From JAIBJN01 sp963842305 (GTDB lineage Bacteria > Actinomycetota > Thermoleophilia > Gaiellales > Gaiellaceae), in the NCBI GenBank assembly GCA_963842305.1, contig CAWJFW010000002.1, forward strand, positions 620,001 through 684,000: 64,000 bases of DNA. Reading direction: 5' to 3'. Of this stretch, positions 8,135 through 15,895 are shown in pieces. The notes under the pieces are model-generated. The model was given only the letters and a program-made list of their open reading frames with translations, did not search any database and had not been told where the DNA came from. Every line of letters begins with the position of its first letter. The first letter of the stretch is position 1. A program made the position numbers and the translations under genes.

Positions 8135-9091
8135 CTACGACGCGTCGAACGTCGGCTCGTGAGCTCGTACGGCTTGCTCTTGTGCCGGCGACACACGGTG
8201 CCTCGGCGCACCCGCCCGGATCGCCTCGAGTTGAGCTGCCACCGCAGCGCCGAAGAAGATCGCGATCGCCGAGAGCAGCGTCCAGAACTGAAGGGCGACG
8301 ACCCCGGCGAGTGGGCCGTACGTGTCGCCGAACGAGGAGCTCAGACTCAGGGCGGCTCCGAGCAGGACGGTTACGAACACCCACCCGGCAACGCAGAGCG
8401 CGGCCCCGAACACGAGCCACGACCATCCGGGCTGCCGACGATATGGCGACCACCGCAACATCGCCGTGAGCGCGAGCGTCGCCACGACAAGCGCGAGCGG
8501 CCAGCGGAAGTACGGCCACGCCGTTCGCAGGAAGCCCCCAGCGATTTCGCTCTGGCGCCCGAACGCGAAGACAAGGAACGCCGCTGCCAGGCAGCTTCCC
8601 GCGCCCACCGCGAGGACGAAGGCGCGACCGTACTTGTCGAGCGTCGGACGATCACGCTCGATGCCGTAGATGCGGTTGAAACCCCGCTCGATCTGACCCA
8701 TGGCAGTCGCCCCCGTAACGAGCGTGCCGATCAGTCCGAGCAGCAACGGAAGGAATCGGTCCTCGGCACCGACACCTCGAGCTTGTGCGACCGCGTCGGT
8801 GAGCAGTTCGCCGGCGGGGCCGGGTACGGCGCTTTGGATGCCGGCGACGATCTCACGGCTCATTCGCAAGTCGCCGAACGCGGCGGCGAACCCGACCAGC
8901 GCGATGAGCCCCTGAACGAGCACAAGCGACGTCACGAATGCCAGCGAGCGGGAGTGGCTGAACCCATCCGCAGCTCGCAGCCGGACGAACGAATCCTTCA
9001 GCAGCTGCCAACGTCCGACATCGATGAGCGTCTTGCGTGCGTCATCACCGGTGAGCTCCCACGTCTCGGGAACCTTTCCAGCGGTGCTCAT
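8135..9091 (-). CDS. YihY/BrkB family inner-membrane protein
   Basis: From ATG 9091 (MSTAGKVPETW) the product is 318 residues with about six transmembrane helices. It contains the family pattern FVRLRAADGFSHSRSLAFVTSLVLVQ and FNRIYGIERDRPTLDKYG, then FGDTYGPLAGVVALQFWTLLSAIAIFFGA near the end. The ATG overlaps the stop of the diacylglycerol-kinase-like gene (ATGA), so translation is coupled. The family is of uncertain function; envelope or lipid transport roles have been proposed. The neighbourhood of lipid-phosphate enzymes fits an envelope role. Confidence 0.88.
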   Translation of the reverse strand: MSTAGKVPETWELTGDDARKTLIDVGRWQLLKDSFVRLRAADGFSHSRSLAFVTSLVLVQGLIALVGFAAAFGDLRMSREIVAGIQSAVPGPAGELLTDAVAQARGVGAEDRFLPLLLGLIGTLVTGATAMGQIERGFNRIYGIERDRPTLDKYGRAFVLAVGAGSCLAAAFLVFAFGRQSEIAGGFLRTAWPYFRWPLALVVATLALTAMLRWSPYRRQPGWSWLVFGAALCVAGWVFVTVLLGAALSLSSSFGDTYGPLAGVVALQFWTLLSAIAIFFGAAVAAQLEAIRAGAPRHRVSPAQEQAVRAHEPTFDAS

Positions 9092-9972
9092 GCAGAACCC
9101 GCCGGAACGCACACGTCGACGGCCGCCGGCTCGATCTCAATGGCGAGTTTCTTCACCTCTTTGCGGTCGCCACCGTCGAGTTCGTAGAGGACCTTGCGGT
9201 CAAACTGCACGCTGACCGAACGCGCCTTGGTGATTTGGACGAAGGGAGACGCGCTCGAAGCTCCAGCCACCGTGCGTCCAATCGTCCGCACCCAGTCGAG
9301 GACGCTCTCGGCGGTCACGACTCCGAGCTCCAGCATGCCGTCGTCAGGACGTGCGTCCTCGAACGCTTCGACGCCGGCAAACAGCTCCCCGAAGTTCCCG
9401 AGCAAGACGCAACTCGCCTTGCCCTTGAACCATGTCGAGCCGTCAACCTTGATGCTCGCTTCGAACGGCTTGCGGCCAAGTTGGCTCACGCCGGTCCAGA
9501 CGTAGGCGACTCGGCCGATTCGATCCTTGAGACCGGCGTCGGCCTCGCGGATCATGAGCGCGTCGAATCCCGCCCCGGCCATCACGGCGAAGCGCTCGCC
9601 GTTGATGCGGCCCACATCCAGCTTCCGGTGCGATCCGTGCAGGCCGATGCTGACGGCCTGCTCGATGTGCTTCGGGATGTCCAGGTTCGACGCCAGGAGG
9701 TTGGCGGTGCCGGCCGGAACGATCGCGATCGGGACATCGGCTCCATCGAGAGCGTCGATGCACCGCTGCACCGTCCCGTCACCTCCCCAGACGAAGACGA
9801 GCTCTGCGCCCTCCTTGATCGCCCGACGGAACTGACTGGGCGCCTTGCGACTCTTGGGCACTTCGTACCAGAGCGGATCCGAAACGCCCTGACGCTCGAG
9901 CTCACGTCGGAGCTGGAGCAGCCCGCCGTCGAACGTCTTGCCGGCGTGCGCAACGACCGCGACGGTCGTCAT
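9088..9972 (-). CDS. Diacylglycerol kinase catalytic-domain protein
   Basis: The 294-residue protein from ATG 9972 starts MTTVAVVAHAGKTFDGG. It carries the nucleotide motif VFVWGGDGTVQRCIDAL, with GGDGT at about residues 61-65, followed by IAIVPAGTANLLASNLDIP, the standard DAGK/sphingosine-kinase signature. A beta-rich C-terminal half follows with LGNFGELFAGVEAFEDARPDDG. It probably phosphorylates a lipid or lipid-like alcohol. Its start overlaps the upstream PAP2 gene by ATGA. A kinase and a lipid phosphatase encoded together suggest a lipid phosphorylation-dephosphorylation cycle. Confidence 0.9.
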   Translation of the reverse strand: MTTVAVVAHAGKTFDGGLLQLRRELERQGVSDPLWYEVPKSRKAPSQFRRAIKEGAELVFVWGGDGTVQRCIDALDGADVPIAIVPAGTANLLASNLDIPKHIEQAVSIGLHGSHRKLDVGRINGERFAVMAGAGFDALMIREADAGLKDRIGRVAYVWTGVSQLGRKPFEASIKVDGSTWFKGKASCVLLGNFGELFAGVEAFEDARPDDGMLELGVVTAESVLDWVRTIGRTVAGASSASPFVQITKARSVSVQFDRKVLYELDGGDRKEVKKLAIEIEPAAVDVCVPAGSA

Positions 9973-10784
9973 GCTCCTCGTGCCTCCCGCTTGCGGGCGA
10001 CCACTCTTGTGGTACGTGCGAGGAGCAGGGCCAGCGTCAGCGCGGCGATCCCCATAAGAAGGCCGGCGAGCGTGTCGAGCGGGTGGTGCATCCCTCGATA
10101 CATCCGCGAGACCGCCACGATCGGAGGAATCGCAAGCGCGGCGGCCCACACGAGCGCCTTGGCGCGCGTCGACGCCATGCGCGAGGTGAGAAGGAGCGCG
10201 AAGCCCGAGTACACGGCGATCGACGCCGCGACGTGACCCGAGGGGAAGCTGGCGTCGACCGGGAGTCGTTCGAGTCGTTCGACGTGTGGACGGTCGCGAT
10301 CGACGAAGAACACCGTAGTGCGGTACGTCGCCGACTCCATCAGGATCGCGGCGAGTACGAATCCCGCGAGCAACCATTGCCGTTGGAAGGCCGAGATGAT
10401 CACGACCACCGCTACCAGCGCCGGAATGACTAGACCGCCGGAGATCTCCGAGCCGATCAACGAAAGGGAATCGAGGAAAGGCGTCCGGTGGTCGGCCATC
10501 CACTGCACTGGGCTGGCGTCGAAGGACTCGAAACCGTCCAGCGGAACGATCCAACTGGTGATTGCGAGTCCGACGAAGGTCGTCACCGCTGAGAGAGCGA
10601 GGTAGCACGACAGGAGCCCGATCCCGTAGATCGCGGCTGGATGCCAGGCAGGCAGCCTGTCGCCGATCGACTCCGGAATGCTCGCCGGGCTCGCCTCGAG
10701 GGCCGGAACTGCACTCGACCCCGCATCGGCCTGCGGATGTGGTTGGAGTCGCGCGACAGGAGCTCCGAGGGAAGAGGCGGTCAT
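9969..10784 (-). CDS. PAP2 family phosphatase
   Basis: The start at ATG 10784 (MTASSLGAPVARL) gives 271 residues with about six helices. PAP2 motifs 2 and 3 are clear: ASFPSGHVAAS and SRMYRGMHHPLDTLAG. Motif 1 reads VFFVDRDRP, in which the position of the usual Lys (KxxxxxxRP) appears to be Val. The catalytic His residues are present. It is first in the PAP2-DAGK-BrkB-PhoD operon and divergent from a second PAP2 gene at 10848. The substrate is probably a lipid phosphate. Confidence 0.88.
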   Translation of the reverse strand: MTASSLGAPVARLQPHPQADAGSSAVPALEASPASIPESIGDRLPAWHPAAIYGIGLLSCYLALSAVTTFVGLAITSWIVPLDGFESFDASPVQWMADHRTPFLDSLSLIGSEISGGLVIPALVAVVVIISAFQRQWLLAGFVLAAILMESATYRTTVFFVDRDRPHVERLERLPVDASFPSGHVAASIAVYSGFALLLTSRMASTRAKALVWAAALAIPPIVAVSRMYRGMHHPLDTLAGLLMGIAALTLALLLARTTRVVARKREARGA

Positions 10785-10847
10785 CCATTGACGTTTCCCC
10801 AAACGGGGTCTAGGGAAAACGCTGAGGATCCAGTCCGAACGCGCTTC

Positions 10848-11753
10848 ATGCCACTTCTCGCCCTCTTCCTCGTAGCCTTCAGCGTCTCGACCATCGTGGC
10901 TTGGGTGGCGTGGCATTACCCGGCGGGCATCGCTTCACCAGCACCGAGCGTCGCTCCCGCGCAGGCGGTCGGTCGCGAGCTTGGACATCACAGCCGGCTC
11001 CGGCGCTTCATCAAGAGCAGGCTCAACCCGGAGGTGGCTACAGGACTTGCCCTGACGGTCGCGCTCGGCGCGGTCATGGTCGGAGGCTTCGTAATCGGCG
11101 CGCTGGCCTACCTCGTCCGGACGAACTCACGGCTTGTCGACCTCGACGCGAGCGTCGCTCAGTGGGGTGCGGACCACGCAGGGTCTGTGTCGGAGCGCGG
11201 ACTAACGCTGATCACGCAGCTCGGCGAGACGTGGTTCGTGGTGGTGCTCGCGATCGTCGTCTCGGTCGTGGCGCTCCTGCGGCGACCCAACCGCTGGATT
11301 CCCGTGTTTTTCCTCACCGTGCTGGTCGGGCAATCGCTTCTCGCCAACGGCATCAAGGAACTGCTCGATCGCGTGCGGCCAACACTGAACCCCATTGCCG
11401 AGACACTCGGACCATCCTTCCCCAGCGGTCACACGACGACAGCTGCGGCGTTCTATGCGGCCGCGGCACTCGTCCTCGGCCGCGGGGTTAGGCCACACGG
11501 GCGAGCGCTTCTCGCTGGCGCCGCGGCCGGCATCGCCGTGGCGGTGGCGTGCACACGCATCTTTCTCGACGTGCACTGGCTCACGGATACCATCGCAGGA
11601 CTCTTCCTGGGTTGGGCCTGGTTCGCCGCCTGCAGCGTCGCCTTCGGCGGGCGCTTCCTGCGCTTCGGTGCTGCCGCGGCGGAGGCCGTGCACGAGGCCG
11701 ACCTCGAGAAGCGGCGCGTCGCTTCTAAAGCGGCGTTGAAGACGACGCTCTGA
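10848..11753 (+). CDS. PAP2 family phosphatase, second copy
   Basis: From ATG 10848 (MPLLALFLVAFSVSTIV) the product is 301 residues with an N-terminal helix, a linker, then a full PAP2 core. Its motifs are IKELLDRVRP (complete motif 1 with Lys), PSFPSGHTTTAAA and CTRIFLDVHWLTDTIAG. It differs from the divergent neighbour by keeping the motif 1 Lys and by its extra N-terminal helix. The 63 bases between the two starts must hold promoters for both. It is a likely membrane lipid phosphatase or undecaprenyl-pyrophosphatase-type enzyme. Confidence 0.9.
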   Translation: MPLLALFLVAFSVSTIVAWVAWHYPAGIASPAPSVAPAQAVGRELGHHSRLRRFIKSRLNPEVATGLALTVALGAVMVGGFVIGALAYLVRTNSRLVDLDASVAQWGADHAGSVSERGLTLITQLGETWFVVVLAIVVSVVALLRRPNRWIPVFFLTVLVGQSLLANGIKELLDRVRPTLNPIAETLGPSFPSGHTTTAAAFYAAAALVLGRGVRPHGRALLAGAAAGIAVAVACTRIFLDVHWLTDTIAGLFLGWAWFAACSVAFGGRFLRFGAAAAEAVHEADLEKRRVASKAALKTTL

Positions 11754-11943
11754 GCAGGTTCCATTCGTGGTAGCCGCAGCCGCGGGTGACGGGATTGGAA
11801 CCACGGCGTCCGCCCTCGTCCAGCGTCTTCATCGGCTGCGCCGCAGCTCTTGCTCCGCTTAGTGACTGGCAGTATGGACCGTGTCGGGCTGGTCGACCTC
11901 CTCCGGACGCCGTAACGACGGCGCGATCGACTCGGAGCAGCGG

Positions 11944-12399
11944 ATGGCTGCGCCGGAGCCGGTCGTCGAGGCCACGGAGCAAGGCGCGGGAGAGCTGGGC
12001 GCCCGCTACTGGCGCGAGGTCGAGCGCTTTATGCGCGGCCTCGTCGCGACGAACGTGAACGCGGACGGGAGCGTGCAGCTGCGCCTGCGGCCCGGTGGCC
12101 TTGTCCTCCTCGCCTTCGGACCGCCCAAGCGGACGGTCGCAGATGAGGGCGTGCGCTGTACGTACCCCATCGTCAACGGCTTCCTCGTGCGTAGGGCCGG
12201 TGGGACGATCTCGTTCTCGCAAGAGGCAGGTCCGCCACTCGCGCTCGCCTCCGCGATCACGGGGTTCTTCCCGCGCTTCGCGGCCCCTCCCGGGAGACCT
12301 GGGTGGACCGGCGCGCTCTACGAGCAGGTGCAGCGCCGCCTCCACCAGGCCGTCTCGAAGCGCTACTTCCGCGCCCTGGTTCCCGGCGAGTGGGTATGA
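11944..12399 (+). CDS. Conserved protein of unknown function, coupled to an SDR gene
   Basis: I use ATG 11944 (MAAPEPVVEATEQGAG), giving 151 residues. A GTG at 11881 would add 21 residues of poor character. The body has a helix ARYWREVERFMRGLVATNV, then beta strands RLRPGGLVLLAFGPP and GFLVRRAGGTISF, and ends FRALVPGEWV. I do not recognise the family. Its TGA stop overlaps the ATG of the next gene as ATGA, so it is translated together with the NAD(P)-binding protein and may act with it. Confidence 0.65.
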   Translation: MAAPEPVVEATEQGAGELGARYWREVERFMRGLVATNVNADGSVQLRLRPGGLVLLAFGPPKRTVADEGVRCTYPIVNGFLVRRAGGTISFSQEAGPPLALASAITGFFPRFAAPPGRPGWTGALYEQVQRRLHQAVSKRYFRALVPGEWV

Positions 12400-13277
12400 A
12401 CGTAGTCGTCTTCGGCGCAACGGGAGCGATCGGAGCCGCGCTCGTCACCGTGCTCACCCGCGACCACGACATCACGGCGGTCTCGCGCTCGCCCGAGGAG
12501 AGTCCGGACGAGCACGGCGTGCGCTGGGTGCGCGCCGACGTGAACGACGAGCAAAGCGTCGCCCGGGCAATGGCGGGCGCCGAGGCTGCGTACTACCTCG
12601 TGCACTCGCTCGGCAAGGCGGGATTCGAGGAACGAGAGCGGCGCAGCGCAGACGGGTTCGCCCGGGCAGCCGAGAAGGCTGGGCTTCGCCAGATCGTCTA
12701 CCTCGGCGGGCTCGGCGACGACGCGGATGACCTCTCGCCGCACCTGCGCAGCCGCCGGGAGACGGAGCAACGACTGGCCGCCGGCTCCGTGGCCGTGACC
12801 ACGCTTCGAGCGGGCATGGTGGTCGGCAAGGGCAGCGCGGCGTTCGAGACGATCGCGGCGCTCGTCGACCGCCTGCCGGCGATGATCCTCCCGCGCTGGG
12901 CCAAGACGCCGACGCAGCCGATCGCGCTCGTCGATGTCGTCCGCTATCTCGCCGGCGTGTGCGGAAACGAGGATGCGTTAGGACAGACCTACGACGTTGG
13001 CGGGCCCGAGGTCATGAGCTACGCCGACATGATCAGACGGGTCGGGCAGATCAAGGGCCGCTCACCCCGCCTGGTCGAGGTGCCGCTTCTGACGCCGTGG
13101 CTCTCGGCCCTCTGGATCGAGCTCGTCACGCCGGCGCGGGCAGATGTGGCCCGGCCGCTCGTCGAAGGCCTCCGGAACCCGACGGTCGCAAGGGACGAGC
13201 TCATCCGTGCGCTCGTGCCCTTCCATCTGACGCCATTCGATGAAGCCGCACGCGAGGCCCTTGCGGAGAGCAGGTGA
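12396..13277 (+). CDS. NAD(P)-binding atypical SDR protein (NmrA/YbjT-like)
   Basis: The 293-residue protein begins MNVVVFGATGAIGAALVTVL, with the glycine-rich GATGAIG dinucleotide motif. ADVNDEQSVARAMAGAEAAYYLVHSLG and YLGGLGDDADDLSPHLRSRRETEQ follow, and TLRAGMVVG is typical of atypical SDRs. The YxxxK pair of classical SDRs is replaced by the atypical pattern. The C-terminal part (EVPLLTPWLSALWIELVTP) is extended, like YbjT-group proteins. It overlaps the upstream gene by 4 bases. The substrate is unknown. Confidence 0.85.
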   Translation: MNVVVFGATGAIGAALVTVLTRDHDITAVSRSPEESPDEHGVRWVRADVNDEQSVARAMAGAEAAYYLVHSLGKAGFEERERRSADGFARAAEKAGLRQIVYLGGLGDDADDLSPHLRSRRETEQRLAAGSVAVTTLRAGMVVGKGSAAFETIAALVDRLPAMILPRWAKTPTQPIALVDVVRYLAGVCGNEDALGQTYDVGGPEVMSYADMIRRVGQIKGRSPRLVEVPLLTPWLSALWIELVTPARADVARPLVEGLRNPTVARDELIRALVPFHLTPFDEAAREALAESR

Positions 13278-13367
13278 GGAGCGGGCACACGAATTCGTCG
13301 CGGCTCGCTCCATAGTTGGCAACCGGACGGCTACCGCAAGGCATCGCGGAGCTAGCTGAAGGCTCGG

Positions 13368-13634
13368 CTAGTCCCCCGGCCAGGAGCCCGTGACCTTCTC
13401 GAAGGCCCGCGCCCCGCTCCGGTCGACCGCCGCCTTCACGAGCCCGAACACCGCGCCCTGGACTGCCGCGGCCGCCAGGAGCTCCTTCCAGCCGTACTCG
13501 CTCTCGCGCGGCTTCGGCGGATCCTCCTTGTCCGAGACCCGCTTCCACGCCTGCTTGAAGAGCGCCCCGGCCAGCAGCCCGCTTACGGCGCCGAGCAGCA
13601 ATCCAAACGGCCGGTAGACAAGCTTCGATCCCAT
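13368..13634 (-). CDS. DUF4235 membrane protein
   Basis: The 88-residue protein begins MGSKLVYRPFGLLLGAVSG. It has two hydrophobic segments (about 8-24 and 50-66) separated by a charged loop with KRVSDKEDPPKP, then GWKELLAAAAVQGAVFGLVKAAVDR, the usual DUF4235 layout. The family is widespread and uncharacterised in actinobacteria. It is divergent from the CsbD gene, consistent with a general-stress neighbourhood. Confidence 0.85.
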   Translation of the reverse strand: MGSKLVYRPFGLLLGAVSGLLAGALFKQAWKRVSDKEDPPKPRESEYGWKELLAAAAVQGAVFGLVKAAVDRSGARAFEKVTGSWPGD

Positions 13635-13743
13635 GCGTGACTCCCGTACCCGCGCGGGCCGGCACCAAACGCGCCGATCAGGTTTCCGGCCGGTGAGCAG
13701 CGGATACCTAACAGGTTCCACCAGTGGATGGAAAGGGGTCAAC

Positions 13744-13917
13744 ATGGGCGACAAGACCGAAGGCATGCGGGACAAGGTTGAAGGCAAGCTCAAGGAAGGT
13801 GAGGGCAAGCTCACCGACGACGAGCTGCGCGAGAAAGAGGGACAGGCGCAGCAGAAAGTCGGCGAGGGTAAGGATCGCCTCGAAGATGCGAAGGACGAGC
13901 TTCGCGAGCGAATCTGA
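13744..13917 (+). CDS. CsbD family stress protein
   Basis: The 57-residue, highly charged protein MGDKTEGMRDKVEGKLKEGE continues with GKLTDDELREKEGQAQQKVG and ends DELRERI, matching the CsbD family. The start at ATG 13744 has AAAGGGG nearby. CsbD proteins are sigma-B-type general stress proteins in Bacillus; the molecular role is unknown. A strong hairpin terminator lies 22 bases after the stop. Confidence 0.9.
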   Translation: MGDKTEGMRDKVEGKLKEGEGKLTDDELREKEGQAQQKVGEGKDRLEDAKDELRERI

Positions 13918-13938
13918 GTCGTCGCAGCACCCGGCATC

Positions 13939-13967
13939 AGAAGGGGCGCTCGCGGAGCGCCCCTTCT
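13939..13967 (+). terminator. Rho-independent-type terminator after csbD-like gene
   Basis: A 13-bp perfect stem (AGAAGGGGCGCTC with its complement) closes on a 3-base GCG loop and is followed by TCGTTGGG. It lies just downstream of the CsbD stop and overlaps the region where the next gene's N-terminus should begin. Confidence 0.75.
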
Positions 13968-14005
13968 TCGTTGGGTTCGAGCTGACGAAGGTTCGCGGCA
14001 TCCGC

Positions 14006-14794
14006 TTGCGGATCGCGGGGGCAGGCCCGCCGCTCCTGCTCCTGCACGGCCATCCACAGACCCATGCCATGTGGCACGCAGTCGCCGAGCAGCTGTCCGG
14101 AGAGTTCACGATCGTGGCGTCCGATCTTCCGGGCTACGGCGGAAGTGCTCCGACCGCATCCGGCTCGAAGCGCGAGATGGCCGCCGCGCTCGTCGAGGTC
14201 ATGGCCGACCTGGGCTTCGAGCGGTTCTCGATTGCGGGCCACGACCGCGGTGGCCGCTGTGCCTACCGCCTCGCCCTCGACTTCCCCGAACGCGTGGAGC
14301 GACTTGCGGTCCTCGACATCGTTCCGACGGCGGAGATGTGGAGGCGCGCCGACAAGGAGTTCGGGCTTGTCGACTGGCACTGGTTCTTCCTCGCTCAGCC
14401 CGAGCCGTTCCCTGAGCAGGTGATCGCGGCCGCCCCAGACACGTACTACTTCCGCGGCGACAGGTCCCGCTTCCATCCCCAGGCGCTGGCCGACTACCTC
14501 GCGGCGGTGCGCGACCCGGCGGTGATCCGGGCGATGTGCCAGGACTACCGGGCGGGCGCGACGATCGACCACGAGCTCGACGAGGCCGACCTCGCTGCGG
14601 GCCGTCGAATCAGCTGCCCGGTTCTCGTGCTCTGGGCCGGGCAAGACGAACTGGGCCGCTGGTTCGACGTCCTCGAGACCTGGCGGCGCTGGGCGGACGA
14701 CGTCCGCGGGCGCGCCGTCGACGCCGGCCACTTCCTCGCCGAGGAGCGACCGGACGAAGTGGCCGAGGAGCTACGCGCGTTCTTCTCTGGCTGA
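14006..14794 (+). CDS. Alpha/beta hydrolase, haloacetate-dehalogenase-like
   Basis: The protein contains LLLLHGHPQTHAMWHAVAEQ (oxyanion region), SDLPGYGGSAPT, the nucleophile elbow SIAGHDRGGRCAYRLALDF with Asp as nucleophile, and the catalytic His in DAGHFLAEERP. HDRGGR with Asp is characteristic of fluoroacetate dehalogenases and epoxide hydrolases. Family-like sequence extends upstream (GFELTKVRGIRLR) but has no ATG or GTG. TTG 14006 is the only conventional start, and CTG 13982 is another candidate. The upstream stretch overlaps the CsbD terminator hairpin. The true start is unsettled. Confidence 0.78.
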   Translation: MRIAGAGPPLLLLHGHPQTHAMWHAVAEQLSGEFTIVASDLPGYGGSAPTASGSKREMAAALVEVMADLGFERFSIAGHDRGGRCAYRLALDFPERVERLAVLDIVPTAEMWRRADKEFGLVDWHWFFLAQPEPFPEQVIAAAPDTYYFRGDRSRFHPQALADYLAAVRDPAVIRAMCQDYRAGATIDHELDEADLAAGRRISCPVLVLWAGQDELGRWFDVLETWRRWADDVRGRAVDAGHFLAEERPDEVAEELRAFFSG

Positions 14795-14799
14795 CGGAC

Positions 14800-15000
14800 T
14801 CACGAAGCCTCTGCCTGAGCATTTCTTCGCCTCCAGGAGCGATGGCCCGGACGGCGGGCTCCTCAGCGAGGCCGAGAACTCGTATGCCGTGAACGAAGAC
14901 GATCGAGTCGCCGATCGAGCCGCCGACCGTAAGCGTGCCCAAGCCGAGCAGAACCAGCACGAAAGCGCCGGTGCCGACGTTCGAATCGACGTAGCCGGCG
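14800..15000 (-). pseudogene. DUF2231-like membrane fragment
   Basis: Minus-strand translation gives a hydrophobic segment FVLVLLGLGTLTVGGSIGDS followed by IVFVHGIRVLG. This resembles the last helix of DUF2231 proteins (GGWLGGELVYRHGVGV pattern). The remaining helices are not found upstream in frame, so if real it is a fragment. Confidence 0.35.
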
Positions 15001-15019
15001 TGCCCGAGGAAGCATGTCT

Positions 15020-15300
15020 CTTAGTCCACTGCCCGCACCTCGGCTGCCTCGTCGCCTGCGGAAAGGACGAGCTGTCCGAGACGCTCCAGGTCGTCGGTCG
15101 GGGGGTTCGAACAGGACGACGGTTCAGATTCTGGCCGGCATCAGCTGCGGGCGAGCGGCGGCGGGTTCCACCTGAGCGCGACCGATTGGAGCGAGGCGGA
15201 CAAGGAATGGGATGCCCCTGCCACGGCTCGCGCTTCACCGCCGTGGGCGAGCTCTCAAGGCCCCGCCACAACGGGTCTCGCGCGTCAAGAGCTCACTGAG
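15020..15300 (+). pseudogene. Rieske [2Fe-2S] domain remnant
   Basis: One frame contains VHCPHLGCLVA (Cys-x-His box) and later GCPCHGSRFTAVGEL (second Cys-x-x-His box). A second frame at the same place reads EADKEWD before it and QGPATTGLAR after it. These pieces follow the order of a Rieske domain, but they need frame changes, and the spacing between the boxes is longer than usual. It is probably a decayed Rieske gene. Confidence 0.45.
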
Positions 15301-15370
15301 CCGGGGGCCGGCTCCTAGGGCGGACGCGCACGGACGTTTCCGTGCCGCCACGACGGGATACGACCACCTC

Positions 15371-15883
15371 GTGGCGGCCGCACTTCACATCTATCTGCAG
15401 GATCATCTCGCGGGAGCAACGTTCGGCCTCGAGCTCGTTCAGCGCTGTCATCGGAACAACAAAGGCACAGAATTCGCCGAGCCCTTGGCCGAGCTCACCG
15501 TTGAGATCGCGGAGGATCGACGGACCCTGCGACGGGTCATGCGTGACGTGGGGGCCGACGTCTCTCGCACCAAGGTGGCGGCCGGGTGGACGCTGGAGAA
15601 GATTCGACGGCTGAAGCCGAACGGTGTCCTCCTCGGGTACACACCACTCGCGCGCGTCGTGGAGCTCGAGAGCCTGGTGATCGGCATCGCGGGCAAGAGG
15701 GCGATGTGGCAGGCGCTCGACGAAGTGGCCGCAAGCGAAGACCGCCTTGACCCCCATGACTTCTCGCGCCTCGCCGAGCGGGCTAACGACCAACTCTCGA
15801 GGGTCGAAGCCCTCCGGCTAGACGCCGCTTGGACGGCGTTCCTACGCCCGTCGCCTCAGCGCAGAGCCCGGGCTTCCGCCTAG
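15371..15883 (+). CDS. Conserved helical protein of unknown function
   Basis: GTG 15371 gives 170 residues; earlier starts run into low-complexity Arg-rich sequence. The product is a helical bundle: HIYLQDHLAGATFGLELVQR, then ELTVEIAEDRRTLRRVMRDVG, KVAAGWTLEKIRRLKPNG, and LARVVELESLVIGIAGKRAM. Actinobacteria carry many proteins with this sequence signature; no function is known to me. The charged, His-poor bundle gives no clear metal site. It stands between the Rieske remnant and the DUF2254 gene. Confidence 0.75.
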   Translation: MAAALHIYLQDHLAGATFGLELVQRCHRNNKGTEFAEPLAELTVEIAEDRRTLRRVMRDVGADVSRTKVAAGWTLEKIRRLKPNGVLLGYTPLARVVELESLVIGIAGKRAMWQALDEVAASEDRLDPHDFSRLAERANDQLSRVEALRLDAAWTAFLRPSPQRRARASA

Positions 15884-15895
15884 ACCGCACGTCAG

